Shown: piece after piece, positions 41,852-50,038 of the stretch
Layout: every line of letters starts with the position of its first letter
Numbering within the stretch: position 1 is the first letter of the stretch
Source of the DNA: Myxococcaceae bacterium
GTDB taxonomy: Bacteria > Myxococcota > Myxococcia > Myxococcales > UBA5297
DNA length: 50,038 nucleotides
Reading direction: 5' to 3'
Assembly (NCBI GenBank): GCA_017500825.1
Contig: JAFVYB010000055.1
Span: 1 to 50,038, forward strand
Made by a program: the position numbers and the translations under genes
The notes under the pieces: generated by a model
Databases searched by the model: none
Told to the model about the DNA's origin: nothing
Seen by the model: the letters and a program-made list of their open reading frames with translations, nothing else

Positions 41852-42453
41852 CGCGGCGCTCTCTCGCGGGCCTGGGCCGGGACAATGTCGTTGCGCCGGT
41901 TGAGCTGATGGTCGGCGTCACTGTCGCCGGGCGCCAGCGGTCGCTCTTTGCCAAAGCTGACGCAGCTGACCTGGAGTTCGTCGACCTGGAGCGAGAGCAG
42001 GTAGTCGCGGGCGTTGCAGGCGCGCTTTTGGCCGAGCGCGTCGTTGTAGGCGAGTGTCCCGCGCGCGTCGGCGTGCCCCTCGATGCGAATGCGAAAGTCT
42101 GGGTAGCGCCTGAGGATTTGCGCGACCCGGTAGAGCTTGACCTTGCCCTCCTTGGAGAGGTCGGCCTTGTCGGTTTCGAAGAAGAGCGCCGTGCCTTCGA
42201 GAGCGCGCGTGGCTTCGTCGATTTCCCGCTGCGCGCGAACGAGGTCGCTTTCCTGAGGCGCGAAGGCCAGCTGCATCACGACCGGCACCTGGCGCCGAGG
42301 CTCCGACGCCTCCCCGCTCGCCAGCGGTGTTTTGGCGTTTCCTCCCGAGTCGACCGTCACGCGCGCCACAGCGCAGCCCGAGGCCAAAAAGACGCCTGTC
42401 AGCGCCGCGCAGAGCAGACGACGGCCTCCCCGGCTCCCAAACATTCGCTCCAT
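41848..42453 (-). CDS. Pal-like OmpA-domain lipoprotein
   Basis: A 201-residue outer membrane lipoprotein with C-terminal OmpA/Pal peptidoglycan-binding domain: ALFFETDKADLSKEGKVKLY, then FRIRIEGHADARGTLAYNDA, LGQKRACNARDYLL and SFGKERPLAPG, followed by NRRNDIV. A signal ends at FLASGC, giving lipidation. The domain binds diaminopimelate and anchors the envelope. No tol genes are near, so it is a Pal-like paralogue and not clearly the Tol-Pal member. ATG 42453 has GGAGG seven bases upstream; the open frame continues 46 codons further without a ribosome site. Confidence 0.88.
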   Translation of the reverse strand: MERMFGSRGGRRLLCAALTGVFLASGCAVARVTVDSGGNAKTPLASGEASEPRRQVPVVMQLAFAPQESDLVRAQREIDEATRALEGTALFFETDKADLSKEGKVKLYRVAQILRRYPDFRIRIEGHADARGTLAYNDALGQKRACNARDYLLSLQVDELQVSCVSFGKERPLAPGDSDADHQLNRRNDIVPAQARERAPR

Positions 42454-42743
42454 CCAGCGACCTCCCCCTGAAGCTCCCGCGCGTCCGCCGCCAAGTCGGC
42501 CAGACATCCTGCCGCGAGCCTCCGACTGTTCCCGTTCGCAGGGTAGCCATCGGTGCCAGAGGGCGGCAGCGGGCGAAAAAGGGTGGTCCAAAGGGCGTCA
42601 AGGCGCGTCGAAGAGGGCGTTTCGCGGCATCGCGTGGTCTGGCGGAGACCTTGCCCCTGGGGGCGATTTCTGAATTTCAGCGCGCGAATTTTTGGATGGA
42701 CAGGGAGTGGGCAATCGGCCCGCTCGCGGTGGGTGGCAGCCTG

Positions 42744-45176
42744 ATGACCCGCCGGATCGAGAAGGACGACGTGAGCGACACAGCAGCACCCAATGACGAC
42801 AAGGCCTTCCGCAATGACGCGCGCGCCAAGGTGACGGGCCGCGCCAAATACAGCGACGACATCAAGCGCCACGGCATGGTCCACGCAGCCCCGGTCTACG
42901 CCGACGAGGTCCACGCCGACTTACTCGCCATCGACACAGCCGCAGCGCGCGCCATGCCCGGCGTTCTGGCGGTGCTGACAGCCGAGGACGCGCGGCGCAT
43001 CGGCGGCAGATCGACCTTCAGTTACCTCTTCTGCGACCACCGCATGCTCGTGGGCGTCGGCGATCGCATCCGCTGCCATGGCGACGTGATCGCGCTCGTG
43101 GTGGCCAGGACGCGCGAACAGGCGATCGACGCCGCGAGAATGGTCACCTGTCAGACGCGGCCGCTCGAACCGATCCTCGATGTCGAAGAAGCGCTCAAAA
43201 ATCCCCGGGGCTTTGTCCACGAGGACCACCGCTTCGAGGGGGCGCCGAGCAACGTCGTCAACCACTACAAGGTGCGCCGTGGCGACGCGCGCGCCGAGCT
43301 CAGCCGCTGCGACTTTGTCCTCGACCAGACCTTCCGCACCCAGCTGCACGAGCACGCCTATCTCGAACCGGAGAGCGCCCTGTGCGTCCCGCGCCCGGAC
43401 GGCGTGATGGAAGTCGTCGGCAGCATGCAGCACCCCTTCAGCACGCGCCGTTTTGTGGCCGCGATGCTCGGTTGCCCGCTCGCCGACGTGGAAGTGCGTT
43501 CCATCCCCATGGGCGGTGGCTTTGGCGGCAAGGACGACACGGCGGCCATCGTCTGTGCCCGCGCCGCGCTCGCCGCCCGCATCCTCAACCGACCGGTTCG
43601 ACTCACCTACGCGCGCGAGTGGTCGATGCGCGAAAGCTACAAGCGCCATCCCTATGTGCTGCGCTACCGCATGGGCGTCCGAGGCGACCGCGTCCACGCC
43701 GTCGAGGTCGAGATCATCGCCGACGCCGGGGCCTATTGCTCGTCCACGCCCTGGGTCACCTGGCGCTCGACCGTCCAGTGCTGCGGTCCCTACGAGGTGC
43801 CGCACGTCCACGCGGATGTCTTCGGCGTCTACACAAACAACCCCTTCACCGGCGCCTTCCGTGGCTTTGGCTCGCCGCAGGTCAATTTCGCCGTCGAGCA
43901 GCTCATGGACATGGCCGCCGCGCGCGTGGGGCTCTCGCCGGTTGAGTTTCGCCGCCGCAATATGGTGCGCCAGGGCAGCGAGACGATCACCGGCCAGAAG
44001 CTCGAAGGCCACACCGTCAGCCTCGATCAGGCGCTCGACGCGGTGACGCGGGCCATCGGCTTTGACGAGAAATTCGCGCGCTGCAGCCACGGCGTCGCCT
44101 CGGACGGCGGCGACGAGCTCTTTGGCGTGGGTCTGGCCATCAGCTCGCGCGGCATGAGCCTCGGCGCGGAGGGCGCGGACTTCAATTCGGCCATCCTCAA
44201 CATGAACTTCGACGGCTCGATCCTTCTGGAGACGGCCATCCACGAGAACGGTCAGGGCGCGGAGTCGGCCTTCATCCTCATCGCCGCCCGCGAGCTCGGC
44301 TGCGATCCGACGCGCGTCCGCTACCGCCAGCCCTCGACCGCCAACATCCCCGACGGCGGCACCACCGTGGCCTCTCGCGGCACGCTCATGGGGGGCGGCG
44401 CGACCGTCATCGCCGCGCGAAAACTCCGGCAAAAACTCGCCCGCACGCTCTGCCACAAGCTCGAATGTCGCCCCGACGAGGTGCGCTTTTTCGGCGACCG
44501 CATCTGGGGGCCTGCCGACGCGCGCTCGCTCACCTGGGAAGAGGCCGGCGAGATTGCCTACTGGCGCCAGGAGCCGCCGCACGCGTTCGGCGTCTTTCAC
44601 GGGCCCAAGGTCAGCTGGAACGAATCGACAGGGCAGGGCGAGGCCTACTTCACCTGGGTCTATGGCTGTCAGGCGGTGGCGCTCACCGTGAACCGCAAAA
44701 CAGGCCGGGTTCGCCTGCTCGACATGGTCGCCGCCCACGAGGTCGGGCGCGCCGTCAACCCGCCGATGCTGCGCGGACAGATCTTCGGCGGCATGGTCCA
44801 GGGCGTTGGCTTTGGCCTTTGCGAGGCGATGAAGTGCGAGGGCGGCCGCCTCAAGTCGCTCAACCTCGACACCTACAAACTGCCGCGCGCCGCCGACCTG
44901 CCGGAGATGACGGCCCTCTTCATCGAAAACGCCGACCCGACCTCGCCCTCTGGCGCCAAGGGCATCGGCGAACCAGCGCTGGAATTGATGAGCCCGGCGA
45001 TTGCCAACGCCATCTTCCACGCCACCGGCGTCCGGCTCTGCGAGAGCCCGGCCACGCCAGACAAACTTCGCGGGCGGCTCATCGACGCGGCTGACATGCG
45101 GACAAGTGACGAGGCGCGCGGGCGAAGCGGCGAACTGAGCGCGGCGCCGACAGACAGCGGGAAGGGGGAGCGATGA
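42744..45176 (+). CDS. Molybdenum hydroxylase large subunit (xanthine dehydrogenase family)
   Basis: About 810 residues, the molybdopterin-binding subunit of an aldehyde/xanthine oxidoreductase. The N-terminal domain opens with DARAKVTGRAKYSDDI. Cofactor motifs are PMGGGFGGKDD, TGAFRGFGSPQ, GSETITGQ and, near the end, AKGIGEPALELMSPAIANAI with the active-site Glu. ATG 42744 is chosen; GTG 42771 with GAGAAGG before it is a serious alternative. The stop overlaps the iron-sulphur subunit gene by ATGA. The substrate cannot be told: members oxidise purines, aldehydes or N-heterocycles. Confidence 0.92.
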   Translation: MTRRIEKDDVSDTAAPNDDKAFRNDARAKVTGRAKYSDDIKRHGMVHAAPVYADEVHADLLAIDTAAARAMPGVLAVLTAEDARRIGGRSTFSYLFCDHRMLVGVGDRIRCHGDVIALVVARTREQAIDAARMVTCQTRPLEPILDVEEALKNPRGFVHEDHRFEGAPSNVVNHYKVRRGDARAELSRCDFVLDQTFRTQLHEHAYLEPESALCVPRPDGVMEVVGSMQHPFSTRRFVAAMLGCPLADVEVRSIPMGGGFGGKDDTAAIVCARAALAARILNRPVRLTYAREWSMRESYKRHPYVLRYRMGVRGDRVHAVEVEIIADAGAYCSSTPWVTWRSTVQCCGPYEVPHVHADVFGVYTNNPFTGAFRGFGSPQVNFAVEQLMDMAAARVGLSPVEFRRRNMVRQGSETITGQKLEGHTVSLDQALDAVTRAIGFDEKFARCSHGVASDGGDELFGVGLAISSRGMSLGAEGADFNSAILNMNFDGSILLETAIHENGQGAESAFILIAARELGCDPTRVRYRQPSTANIPDGGTTVASRGTLMGGGATVIAARKLRQKLARTLCHKLECRPDEVRFFGDRIWGPADARSLTWEEAGEIAYWRQEPPHAFGVFHGPKVSWNESTGQGEAYFTWVYGCQAVALTVNRKTGRVRLLDMVAAHEVGRAVNPPMLRGQIFGGMVQGVGFGLCEAMKCEGGRLKSLNLDTYKLPRAADLPEMTALFIENADPTSPSGAKGIGEPALELMSPAIANAIFHATGVRLCESPATPDKLRGRLIDAADMRTSDEARGRSGELSAAPTDSGKGER

Positions 45177-45652
45177 CGAATTCGATCCGCGTCAACGGCC
45201 AGCAGATCGCGCCCGGCGAAGGCGAGCTCTCGATGAACCTGCTCGACTACCTGCGCGAGTCGCTCGATTTGACCGGCGCCAAGAACGGCTGCGGCATCGG
45301 CGTGTGCGGCGCCTGCACGGTGCTCATCGACGGCAAGGCGGTGCGCGCCTGTCGACAGACGGTGGCCTCGGTCCTGGGTCGCGACATCGTCACCATCGAG
45401 GGCCTGAGCGCGCCCGATGAACCGCTCCATCCCGTGCAGCAGGCCTTTGTCGACCGCGGCGCCATCCAGTGCGGCTTCTGCACGCCGGGCATGGTCCTGA
45501 CAGCCGTCGCCTTCCTCGCGCGGACACCTCAGCCGACGCGCCCCGAGATTCGCCGGGCGCTCAACGCCAACCTCTGCCGCTGCACCGGCTACCAGCAGAT
45601 CGTCGACGCGATCGAACAGGCGGCGAAAAACTTGCCTTTGGCCAAAAAATAG
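45173..45652 (+). CDS. [2Fe-2S] subunit of molybdenum hydroxylase
   Basis: A 159-residue small subunit that passes electrons from the molybdenum centre. The plant-ferredoxin-type cluster is bound by Cys in GCGIGVCGACTV and VRAC; the second cluster by QCGFCTPGM and LCRCTGY. Length and spacing match CoxS/XdhC-type proteins. It is coupled to the large subunit by a four-base overlap. No FAD-binding CoxM-type subunit gene lies before or after, so electrons may leave through another partner such as a cytochrome or a ferredoxin. Confidence 0.95.
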   Translation: MTNSIRVNGQQIAPGEGELSMNLLDYLRESLDLTGAKNGCGIGVCGACTVLIDGKAVRACRQTVASVLGRDIVTIEGLSAPDEPLHPVQQAFVDRGAIQCGFCTPGMVLTAVAFLARTPQPTRPEIRRALNANLCRCTGYQQIVDAIEQAAKNLPLAKK

Positions 45653-45969
45653 TGCTGGGGGCGCGCCGCCGAACGGCCCGACAGGCATGAAATCAGCCGA
45701 CAGGCCGGATGAGCGCGCGCGTTTCGTCGCGGTGGTGGCGGGAAGGTGACGGGAAAGAAACGCCGTGCGCGCCAATCGGACCGCCTCAGTGCGCCAGCTG
45801 TGCGCCCTGGCCTCGCCGCGTGACGTGTGCCCGCGCCGCGAAACCGCGCCCCCGCTCCTGGCATCCAAGGGCGAGAACGCGACCCAACCTTGAAACACCT
45901 GCGCCCGCCTGAGCGCGGACGCCCGGGGCAAGAGCGCCCCGACAGACGAAAGACAGAAGAGAAGCAGCC
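45653..45969. other. Intergenic region with no recognised feature
   Basis: About 317 GC-rich bases between the iron-sulphur subunit gene and a membrane protein gene. The words CGACAGGC recur at about 45678 and 45699. No terminator, RNA or supportable gene was found. Confidence 0.5.
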
Positions 45970-46548
45970 ATGAACACCTCGACAGGATCCACGATCGCCA
46001 TCTCCAAGCCGCCCTTCACCGTCGTCCCCAAGGTGCCGGGCACGCCGTTCTGGAAGCGCGTCCCGCACAACATCCAGAAGAATGGCTCGCTCCTCCTCGC
46101 CGAGCTGACCATCGGCTTCCCCTTCATTGGCTACAAGTTCGCGGCGGCCATGCTGCTCTTCACCGCCTCTGAATCGCCGCTGATACGCGCGCTGGGGTGC
46201 GCCTTCCTGGCTCTGGCGATCGCTGACTTTGCCTTCAACGCCATCAACCTGGCCGCGCTCACCTTCCTCGGCCGTCGCGTCGTGCCCGTGTGCCTGCTCA
46301 GTTGGCTGATCGGCGTGAGTCCCCTGCGCCATCGCTTCAGCGACCTCGGCGAGGCGCTCGACGTGATGCTCTCGTTCGGCATCGTGGCCCTTGTCGTGGG
46401 CATCAACCTCTTCCCCGCGCTGCTCGCCATCTCTCCGGTCTGCTTCTACGTGTGGAACGCCTGCACCGTGACGAACGTGCTCGGCGCTGGCATCGCGCGC
46501 CTCTCGACGAGCCTGAGCTCGGCCAAGTCGGTTTCGAGCAAGGCCTGA
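45970..46548 (+). CDS. Small membrane protein, function unknown
   Basis: A 192-residue protein with four hydrophobic segments: GYKFAAAMLLFTASES, LGCAFLALAIADFAFNAINL, VVPVCLLSWLIGVSPL and VMLSFGIVALVVGINLFPAL, with CFYVWNACTVTNVLGAGIAR after. The N-terminal 40 residues are polar, with KPPFTVVPKVPGTPFWKRVP. AGAGAAG lies before ATG 45970. No family is recognised; its place between a molybdenum enzyme and valS gives no clue. Confidence 0.75.
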   Translation: MNTSTGSTIAISKPPFTVVPKVPGTPFWKRVPHNIQKNGSLLLAELTIGFPFIGYKFAAAMLLFTASESPLIRALGCAFLALAIADFAFNAINLAALTFLGRRVVPVCLLSWLIGVSPLRHRFSDLGEALDVMLSFGIVALVVGINLFPALLAISPVCFYVWNACTVTNVLGAGIARLSTSLSSAKSVSSKA

Positions 46549-47048
46549 ACGCGTCGCGGCAGCACAGCGTCTTCCCCAGTAAACGCGCGCCTCTCGACGT
46601 TCGCCTGAACGCGCGTCGCCTTGAGCTCGTCGCCGGAGAAAGCGCCGCCCCGTCTCCACGCGCGGTGAACGCGGGATTCAATCCCCGTGGAACGCCCTGG
46701 TGCCCCTCTGCCGCTGGTTTGCGCCCTGGCCATTCGCGCCGCCGCTGTCAGGTATCGTCCGCCCACTCGCGACGGACCTCTGACGCGCCTGTTGACGTGC
46801 CCGCCGTCCTCTCTGCGCCCGCGCGCTTTGCCCCTGTTCCTCGCTCGCGCCTTTTTGCTAAGGCGCCGCGCCCTCGCCGCCGCCCCAGTCTGGCGGAGGC
46901 CTGCCTCGTTGCCCGCGCACAGAGGACATCGCCCGTCGAGAGTTGATGGCCCGTGCGCGCCTCGGTTTCTGGCCAGCGCGTGTCGCCACGACGCCCCACG
47001 CGCCCCGGGACCCCCACCCCGCCTCACGACAAGAGAGACCACGCCGAC
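46549..47048. other. Long leader region before valS with no gene
   Basis: About 500 GC-rich bases. An open frame of 121 codons (46687-47052) is present, but its product is Pro/Arg/Leu-rich without a domain and it overlaps the valS start, so it is not called. The T-box core AGGGTGGNACCGCG was looked for and is absent. Nothing else is recognised. Confidence 0.5.
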
Positions 47049-49730
47049 ATGAGCTCCTTTCGCACCATCGACCCCGATTCGCTCCCCAAGCACTTCGACA
47101 CCCAGGCCGCCGAAGAGAAGTTCGACGCCGACTGGGAAGCGAAGGGCATCCACCGCTACGACCCCGCGCGCGGCCGCGACGAGACCTTTGTCGTCGACAC
47201 CCCCCCGCCCACGGTCTCCGGCTCGCTCCATGTCGGCCATATCTTCAGCTACACCCACACCGACGTGGTGGTCCGCCAGCAGCGCATGAGCGGCAAAAAC
47301 ATCTTTTATCCCCTCGGCTGGGACGACAACGGCCTGCCCACCGAGCGCCGCGTGCAGAACTTCTTCAACATCCGCGCCGACGTGAAAGCGCCCTTCGAGC
47401 CCGGCCTCGCCCTCGCGCCGCCCGAAGGCGCCGACGCCAAAAAGCCGCCGCGCGTCGTCTCCCGCCCCAACTTCATCGACGCCTGCCACCAGGTCACGCG
47501 CGAGGACGAGAAGGTCTTCAAGGCCCTGTGGCGCCGCATCGGCCTCTCCGTCGACTGGAACGAGGAATACGCGACCATCGACGACAAGAGCCGCGCTCTG
47601 GCCCAGCTCTCCTTCCTCGACCTCCTCGAAAAGGGGCACGTCTACTCGGTGACCGCGCCGACGATGTGGGATGTCGACTTCCAGACCGCCGTGGCACAGG
47701 CCGAAGTCGAGGATCGCAACCAGCCGGGCGCCTTCCACGACCTCAAGTTCGCCGTCGAGGGATGCGACGACACCTTCACCATCGCCACCACGCGCCCCGA
47801 GCTCCTCGCCGCCTGCGTTGGCGTCACCGCGCACCCCGAAGACGCGCGCTTCAAGTACCTGTTCGGCAGGCGCGCCATCACCCCGCTCTTCCGCGCGCCC
47901 GTGCCCATCTTCCCCAGCACTTTGGCCGACCCGGAAAAGGGCACCGGTATCCTCATGGTCTGCACCTTCGGCGACCAGACCGACGTGCAGTGGTGGCGCG
48001 AGCAAAAACTCGCCCTGCGCCAGATCATCGGCCGCAACGGACGCCTCATGCCGGTCACTTTTGGCCTGCCCGGTTCCGGCGCCGACTTCGAGTCGCTCGA
48101 CCCCGCGCGCGCGCAAAAATTCTACGACGGCCTGAGCGGCAAGAACGTCAACCAGGCCAAGGCGGCCATTGCCGACATGCTGCGCGATCCCGAAGGCGCG
48201 GCCCGCGATGGCCTCGGCGCCCCCCTCATCGGCGAGCCCAAAAAGATCGAGCGCCCGGTCAAGTTCTTCGAAAAGGGCGACCGCCCGCTGGAGTTCATCT
48301 CCACCCGCCAGTGGTTCGTGCGCCTGCTCGACAAAAAAGACGCCCTCATCGACTACGGCGCGCGCATCGAGTGGCACCCGGCGCACATGGGCAGCCGCTA
48401 CCGCAACTGGACCGAAAACCTGCAGCTCGACTGGTGCATCAGCCGCCAGCGCTATTTCGGCGTGCAGTTCCCCGTCTGGTATCGCCTCGACGCCGCCGGC
48501 AACGTGCTCCACGACGAGCCGATCTTCGCCACGCGCGAGATGGTTCCGGTCGATCCGACAGTCGACGTGGCCCCGGGCTTCAGCGCCGAACAGCGCGATG
48601 TGCCGGGCGGCTTCACCGCCGAGACGGATGTCTTCGACACCTGGTTCACCAGCTCGCTGACGCCGCAAATCGCCACCGGCTGGCTCCTCAAGCCCGAGCG
48701 CCACGAGAACCTCTTCCCCGCCGACATCCGCCCCCAGAGCCACGAGATCATCCGCACCTGGGCCTTCTACACCGTCGCCAAGGCCATGCTGCACGAGGCC
48801 AAGACGCCCTGGGCTCACGTCCTCATCAGCGGCTGGATCCTCGACCCCGACCGCAAAAAAATGTCGAAGAGCAAGGGCAACGTCGTCACGCCCGTCCACC
48901 TCATCGACAGCTACGGCGCCGACGCGGTCCGCTACTGGGCCGCCTGCGCGCGCATGGGCACCGACACCGCCTTTGACGAGACCGTCTTCAAGGTCGGCAA
49001 GCGCCTGGTCACCAAGCTCTACAACGCCGGCAAATACGTCCTCAGCCAGAGCGCCGAGATTCACCCGATCACGAACGAGCTCGACCGCGCCTTCATCGCC
49101 CGCCTGCGCAAGCTCGTCGACGTGGCCACCGCGAGCTTCGCCGACTTTGAGTTCGCCCCCGCCCTCGACGCCACCGAGCGCTTTTTCTGGTCGAGCTTCA
49201 CCGACACCTATCTGGAGCTCTGCAAGGTCCGCGCCCGCGGCGAGGCAGGCAACAGTGACGCCGATCGCGGCAGCGCCGTGGCCACCCTCCGACTGGGCCT
49301 CAACGTCCTGTTGCGCCTCTTCGCCCCCATCCTCCCCTTCATCACCGACGAGGTCTGGCGCTGGGCGTTCGCCGAAGAGACCGGCAAGCCAAGCATTCAT
49401 CAGGCGCCCTGGCCCACACTCGACGAACTCACCGCCGTCGCCGTCCCTGACTGCGAAACGACCTTCGAACTCGCCGAAAAGGCCTGGTTCACCATCAACA
49501 AAAAGAAGAGCGAACTCGGCGCCAGCGTCGGCCGCCCCCTCACGAGGCTCTCCCTCGCCATGAATCCGGCCACGGCCCGCGATTTCAGGCGCGTTCAGAC
49601 CGAAATCGTCACAGCCACGCGCACCCACGCCTTTGAATTGATCGAAAAAGACGACATCGCCCCAGGTGAATTCGACATCGTCGACATCGAGGTCGAGCCC
49701 AAACAGCCCAAAGCCCCCAAGGCGGAATAA
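47049..49730 (+). CDS. valS: Valyl-tRNA synthetase
   Basis: An 893-residue class I aminoacyl-tRNA synthetase charging tRNA-Val. The HIGH motif is PPPTVSGSLHVGH, the KMSKS loop is DRKKMSKSKGN, and the editing domain shows FTIATTRPELLAACVGVTAH. The catalytic-side FYPLGWDDNGLPTERRVQNF follows the form with GWDDNG found in one of the two bacterial ValRS types, without the long C-terminal coiled arm. ATG 47049 starts the conserved N-terminus; the open frame begins 32 codons earlier. A terminator follows 43 bases after the stop. The last 10 residues are Lys/Pro-rich. Confidence 0.97.
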   Translation: MSSFRTIDPDSLPKHFDTQAAEEKFDADWEAKGIHRYDPARGRDETFVVDTPPPTVSGSLHVGHIFSYTHTDVVVRQQRMSGKNIFYPLGWDDNGLPTERRVQNFFNIRADVKAPFEPGLALAPPEGADAKKPPRVVSRPNFIDACHQVTREDEKVFKALWRRIGLSVDWNEEYATIDDKSRALAQLSFLDLLEKGHVYSVTAPTMWDVDFQTAVAQAEVEDRNQPGAFHDLKFAVEGCDDTFTIATTRPELLAACVGVTAHPEDARFKYLFGRRAITPLFRAPVPIFPSTLADPEKGTGILMVCTFGDQTDVQWWREQKLALRQIIGRNGRLMPVTFGLPGSGADFESLDPARAQKFYDGLSGKNVNQAKAAIADMLRDPEGAARDGLGAPLIGEPKKIERPVKFFEKGDRPLEFISTRQWFVRLLDKKDALIDYGARIEWHPAHMGSRYRNWTENLQLDWCISRQRYFGVQFPVWYRLDAAGNVLHDEPIFATREMVPVDPTVDVAPGFSAEQRDVPGGFTAETDVFDTWFTSSLTPQIATGWLLKPERHENLFPADIRPQSHEIIRTWAFYTVAKAMLHEAKTPWAHVLISGWILDPDRKKMSKSKGNVVTPVHLIDSYGADAVRYWAACARMGTDTAFDETVFKVGKRLVTKLYNAGKYVLSQSAEIHPITNELDRAFIARLRKLVDVATASFADFEFAPALDATERFFWSSFTDTYLELCKVRARGEAGNSDADRGSAVATLRLGLNVLLRLFAPILPFITDEVWRWAFAEETGKPSIHQAPWPTLDELTAVAVPDCETTFELAEKAWFTINKKKSELGASVGRPLTRLSLAMNPATARDFRRVQTEIVTATRTHAFELIEKDDIAPGEFDIVDIEVEPKQPKAPKAE

Positions 49731-49772
49731 ATATATCCCTGATTTAAATAATAATTTCCTGTTTTCAAAGCG

Positions 49773-49799
49773 AGGCGCGGCAATTGTCGCGCCTTTTTA
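49773..49799 (+). terminator. Rho-independent terminator of valS
   Basis: AGGCGCG (49773-49779) pairs with CGCGCCT (49788-49794) around an eight-base loop, followed by TTTTTATT. Confidence 0.9.
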
Positions 49800-49900
49800 T
49801 TATGTTTGAATCATTTGGATAAAACGCCTTTGTCGCGCCCCTCATCGCGCGAAAATCCGGCGCCCGCTCTGCCCCGTTCGAGCGAATTTAATTCGTCATT

Positions 49901-50038
49901 GTGCGAGAGTGAAAAACCCATGTTTTTTCCCTCTCGCGCTCTCCCTTTTCCTTCCCCGCCCCTCAGACGAGCGGTATTTGCTCGATTTAATTTTTGGCTT
50001 TTGCGCGTTAGCTCGGATTCGGGGCGGGACAAAAGGCC
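49901..50038 (-). repeat. Hairpin-bearing dispersed repeat, copy B
   Basis: The reverse complement of this end segment matches 65-207. Its hairpin is GCGAGAG (49903-49909) with CTCTCGC (49931-49937), then GAAAAA with TTTTTTC around CCCATG. The copy is cut by the window edge at GGCC, the same word where the match with copy A begins, so the repeat may extend further. The rest of the region between the valS terminator and the repeat (49800-49900) holds no recognised feature. Confidence 0.8.

Noticed and set aside
46687..47052. 121-codon frame in the valS leader
   Set aside because: Pro/Arg/Leu-rich product without domain, overlapping the valS start; probably GC-driven.
46446..49628. 1060-codon open frame antisense to valS
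   Set aside because: It mirrors valS in the GC-biased opposite frame; the product is Gly/Asp/Glu/Ala repetitive with no domain, as expected for antisense shadows of GC-rich genes.
1..50038. CRISPR array or rRNA operon
   Set aside because: No regularly spaced direct repeats and no rRNA core sequences were seen anywhere in the window.

Overview
The window is about 50 kb of a GC-rich bacterial chromosome. Most genes prefer G or C at the third codon position, ATGA or GTGA overlaps between genes are common, and GTG starts are frequent. An outer membrane is implied by a TonB-dependent receptor, a FadL-type porin, a Pal-like lipoprotein and an LpxL-like acyltransferase. Together with a giant Ser/Thr kinase-WD40 protein, an FHA-TPR protein and an ECF sigma factor with a zinc anti-sigma factor, this suggests a delta-proteobacterial lineage such as Myxococcota or Bradymonadota. 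That placement is an inference from gene content only.

Left arm (1-7.2 kb): an AT-richer accessory island. It carries a two-gene restriction-modification system on the minus strand: an Eco57I-type adenine methyltransferase, and a GIY-YIG-like/helicase protein with a methyltransferase-like C-terminus. The methyltransferase reading frame is broken at a run of 13 G, exactly where the family has a conserved Gly-Gly motif. A removal of one G (or addition of two) would restore a protein of about 674 residues, so this looks like a phase-variable switch caught OFF. A RelB/RelE-type toxin-antitoxin pair sits between the two genes on the opposite strand. The far left holds structured repeats, one of which recurs inverted at the far right end of the window.

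7.2-12 kb (minus strand): a flippase-like membrane protein, a CpsB-type PHP phosphatase, coaBC and a FadL-family porin. 12.1-17.8 kb (plus): a cobalamin riboswitch followed by btuB, a beta-propeller lipoprotein, a lipoprotein btuF and btuC, with no btuD. 18-24.9 kb: a kinase with 14 apparent WD40 blades, truA, and three exported proteins of unknown role.

25-32.6 kb: an aryl-polyene/flexirubin-like lipid-pigment gene set: acpS, PlsC-type acyltransferase, acyl carrier protein, COG4648-like membrane protein, AMP-ligase/dehydratase fusion, family 2 glycosyltransferase, LpxL-like acyltransferase and an aromatic amino acid ammonia-lyase. The ketosynthases and ketoreductase expected of such a pathway are not in the window. 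A tRNA-Val/tRNA-Asp transcription unit with promoter and terminator follows at 33.3-33.5 kb.

33.8-42.5 kb: an FHA-FHA-TM-TPR protein, ECF sigma factor plus anti-sigma, rlmN, a small membrane protein, a xerD-type recombinase with a coiled-coil periplasmic protein, argR with a candidate ARG box, an ArgB/ArgA-like kinase whose glycine-rich motif is altered, and a Pal-like lipoprotein. 42.7-50 kb: a two-subunit molybdenum hydroxylase without an FAD subunit, a small membrane protein, valS with a terminator, and the second copy of the hairpin repeat.
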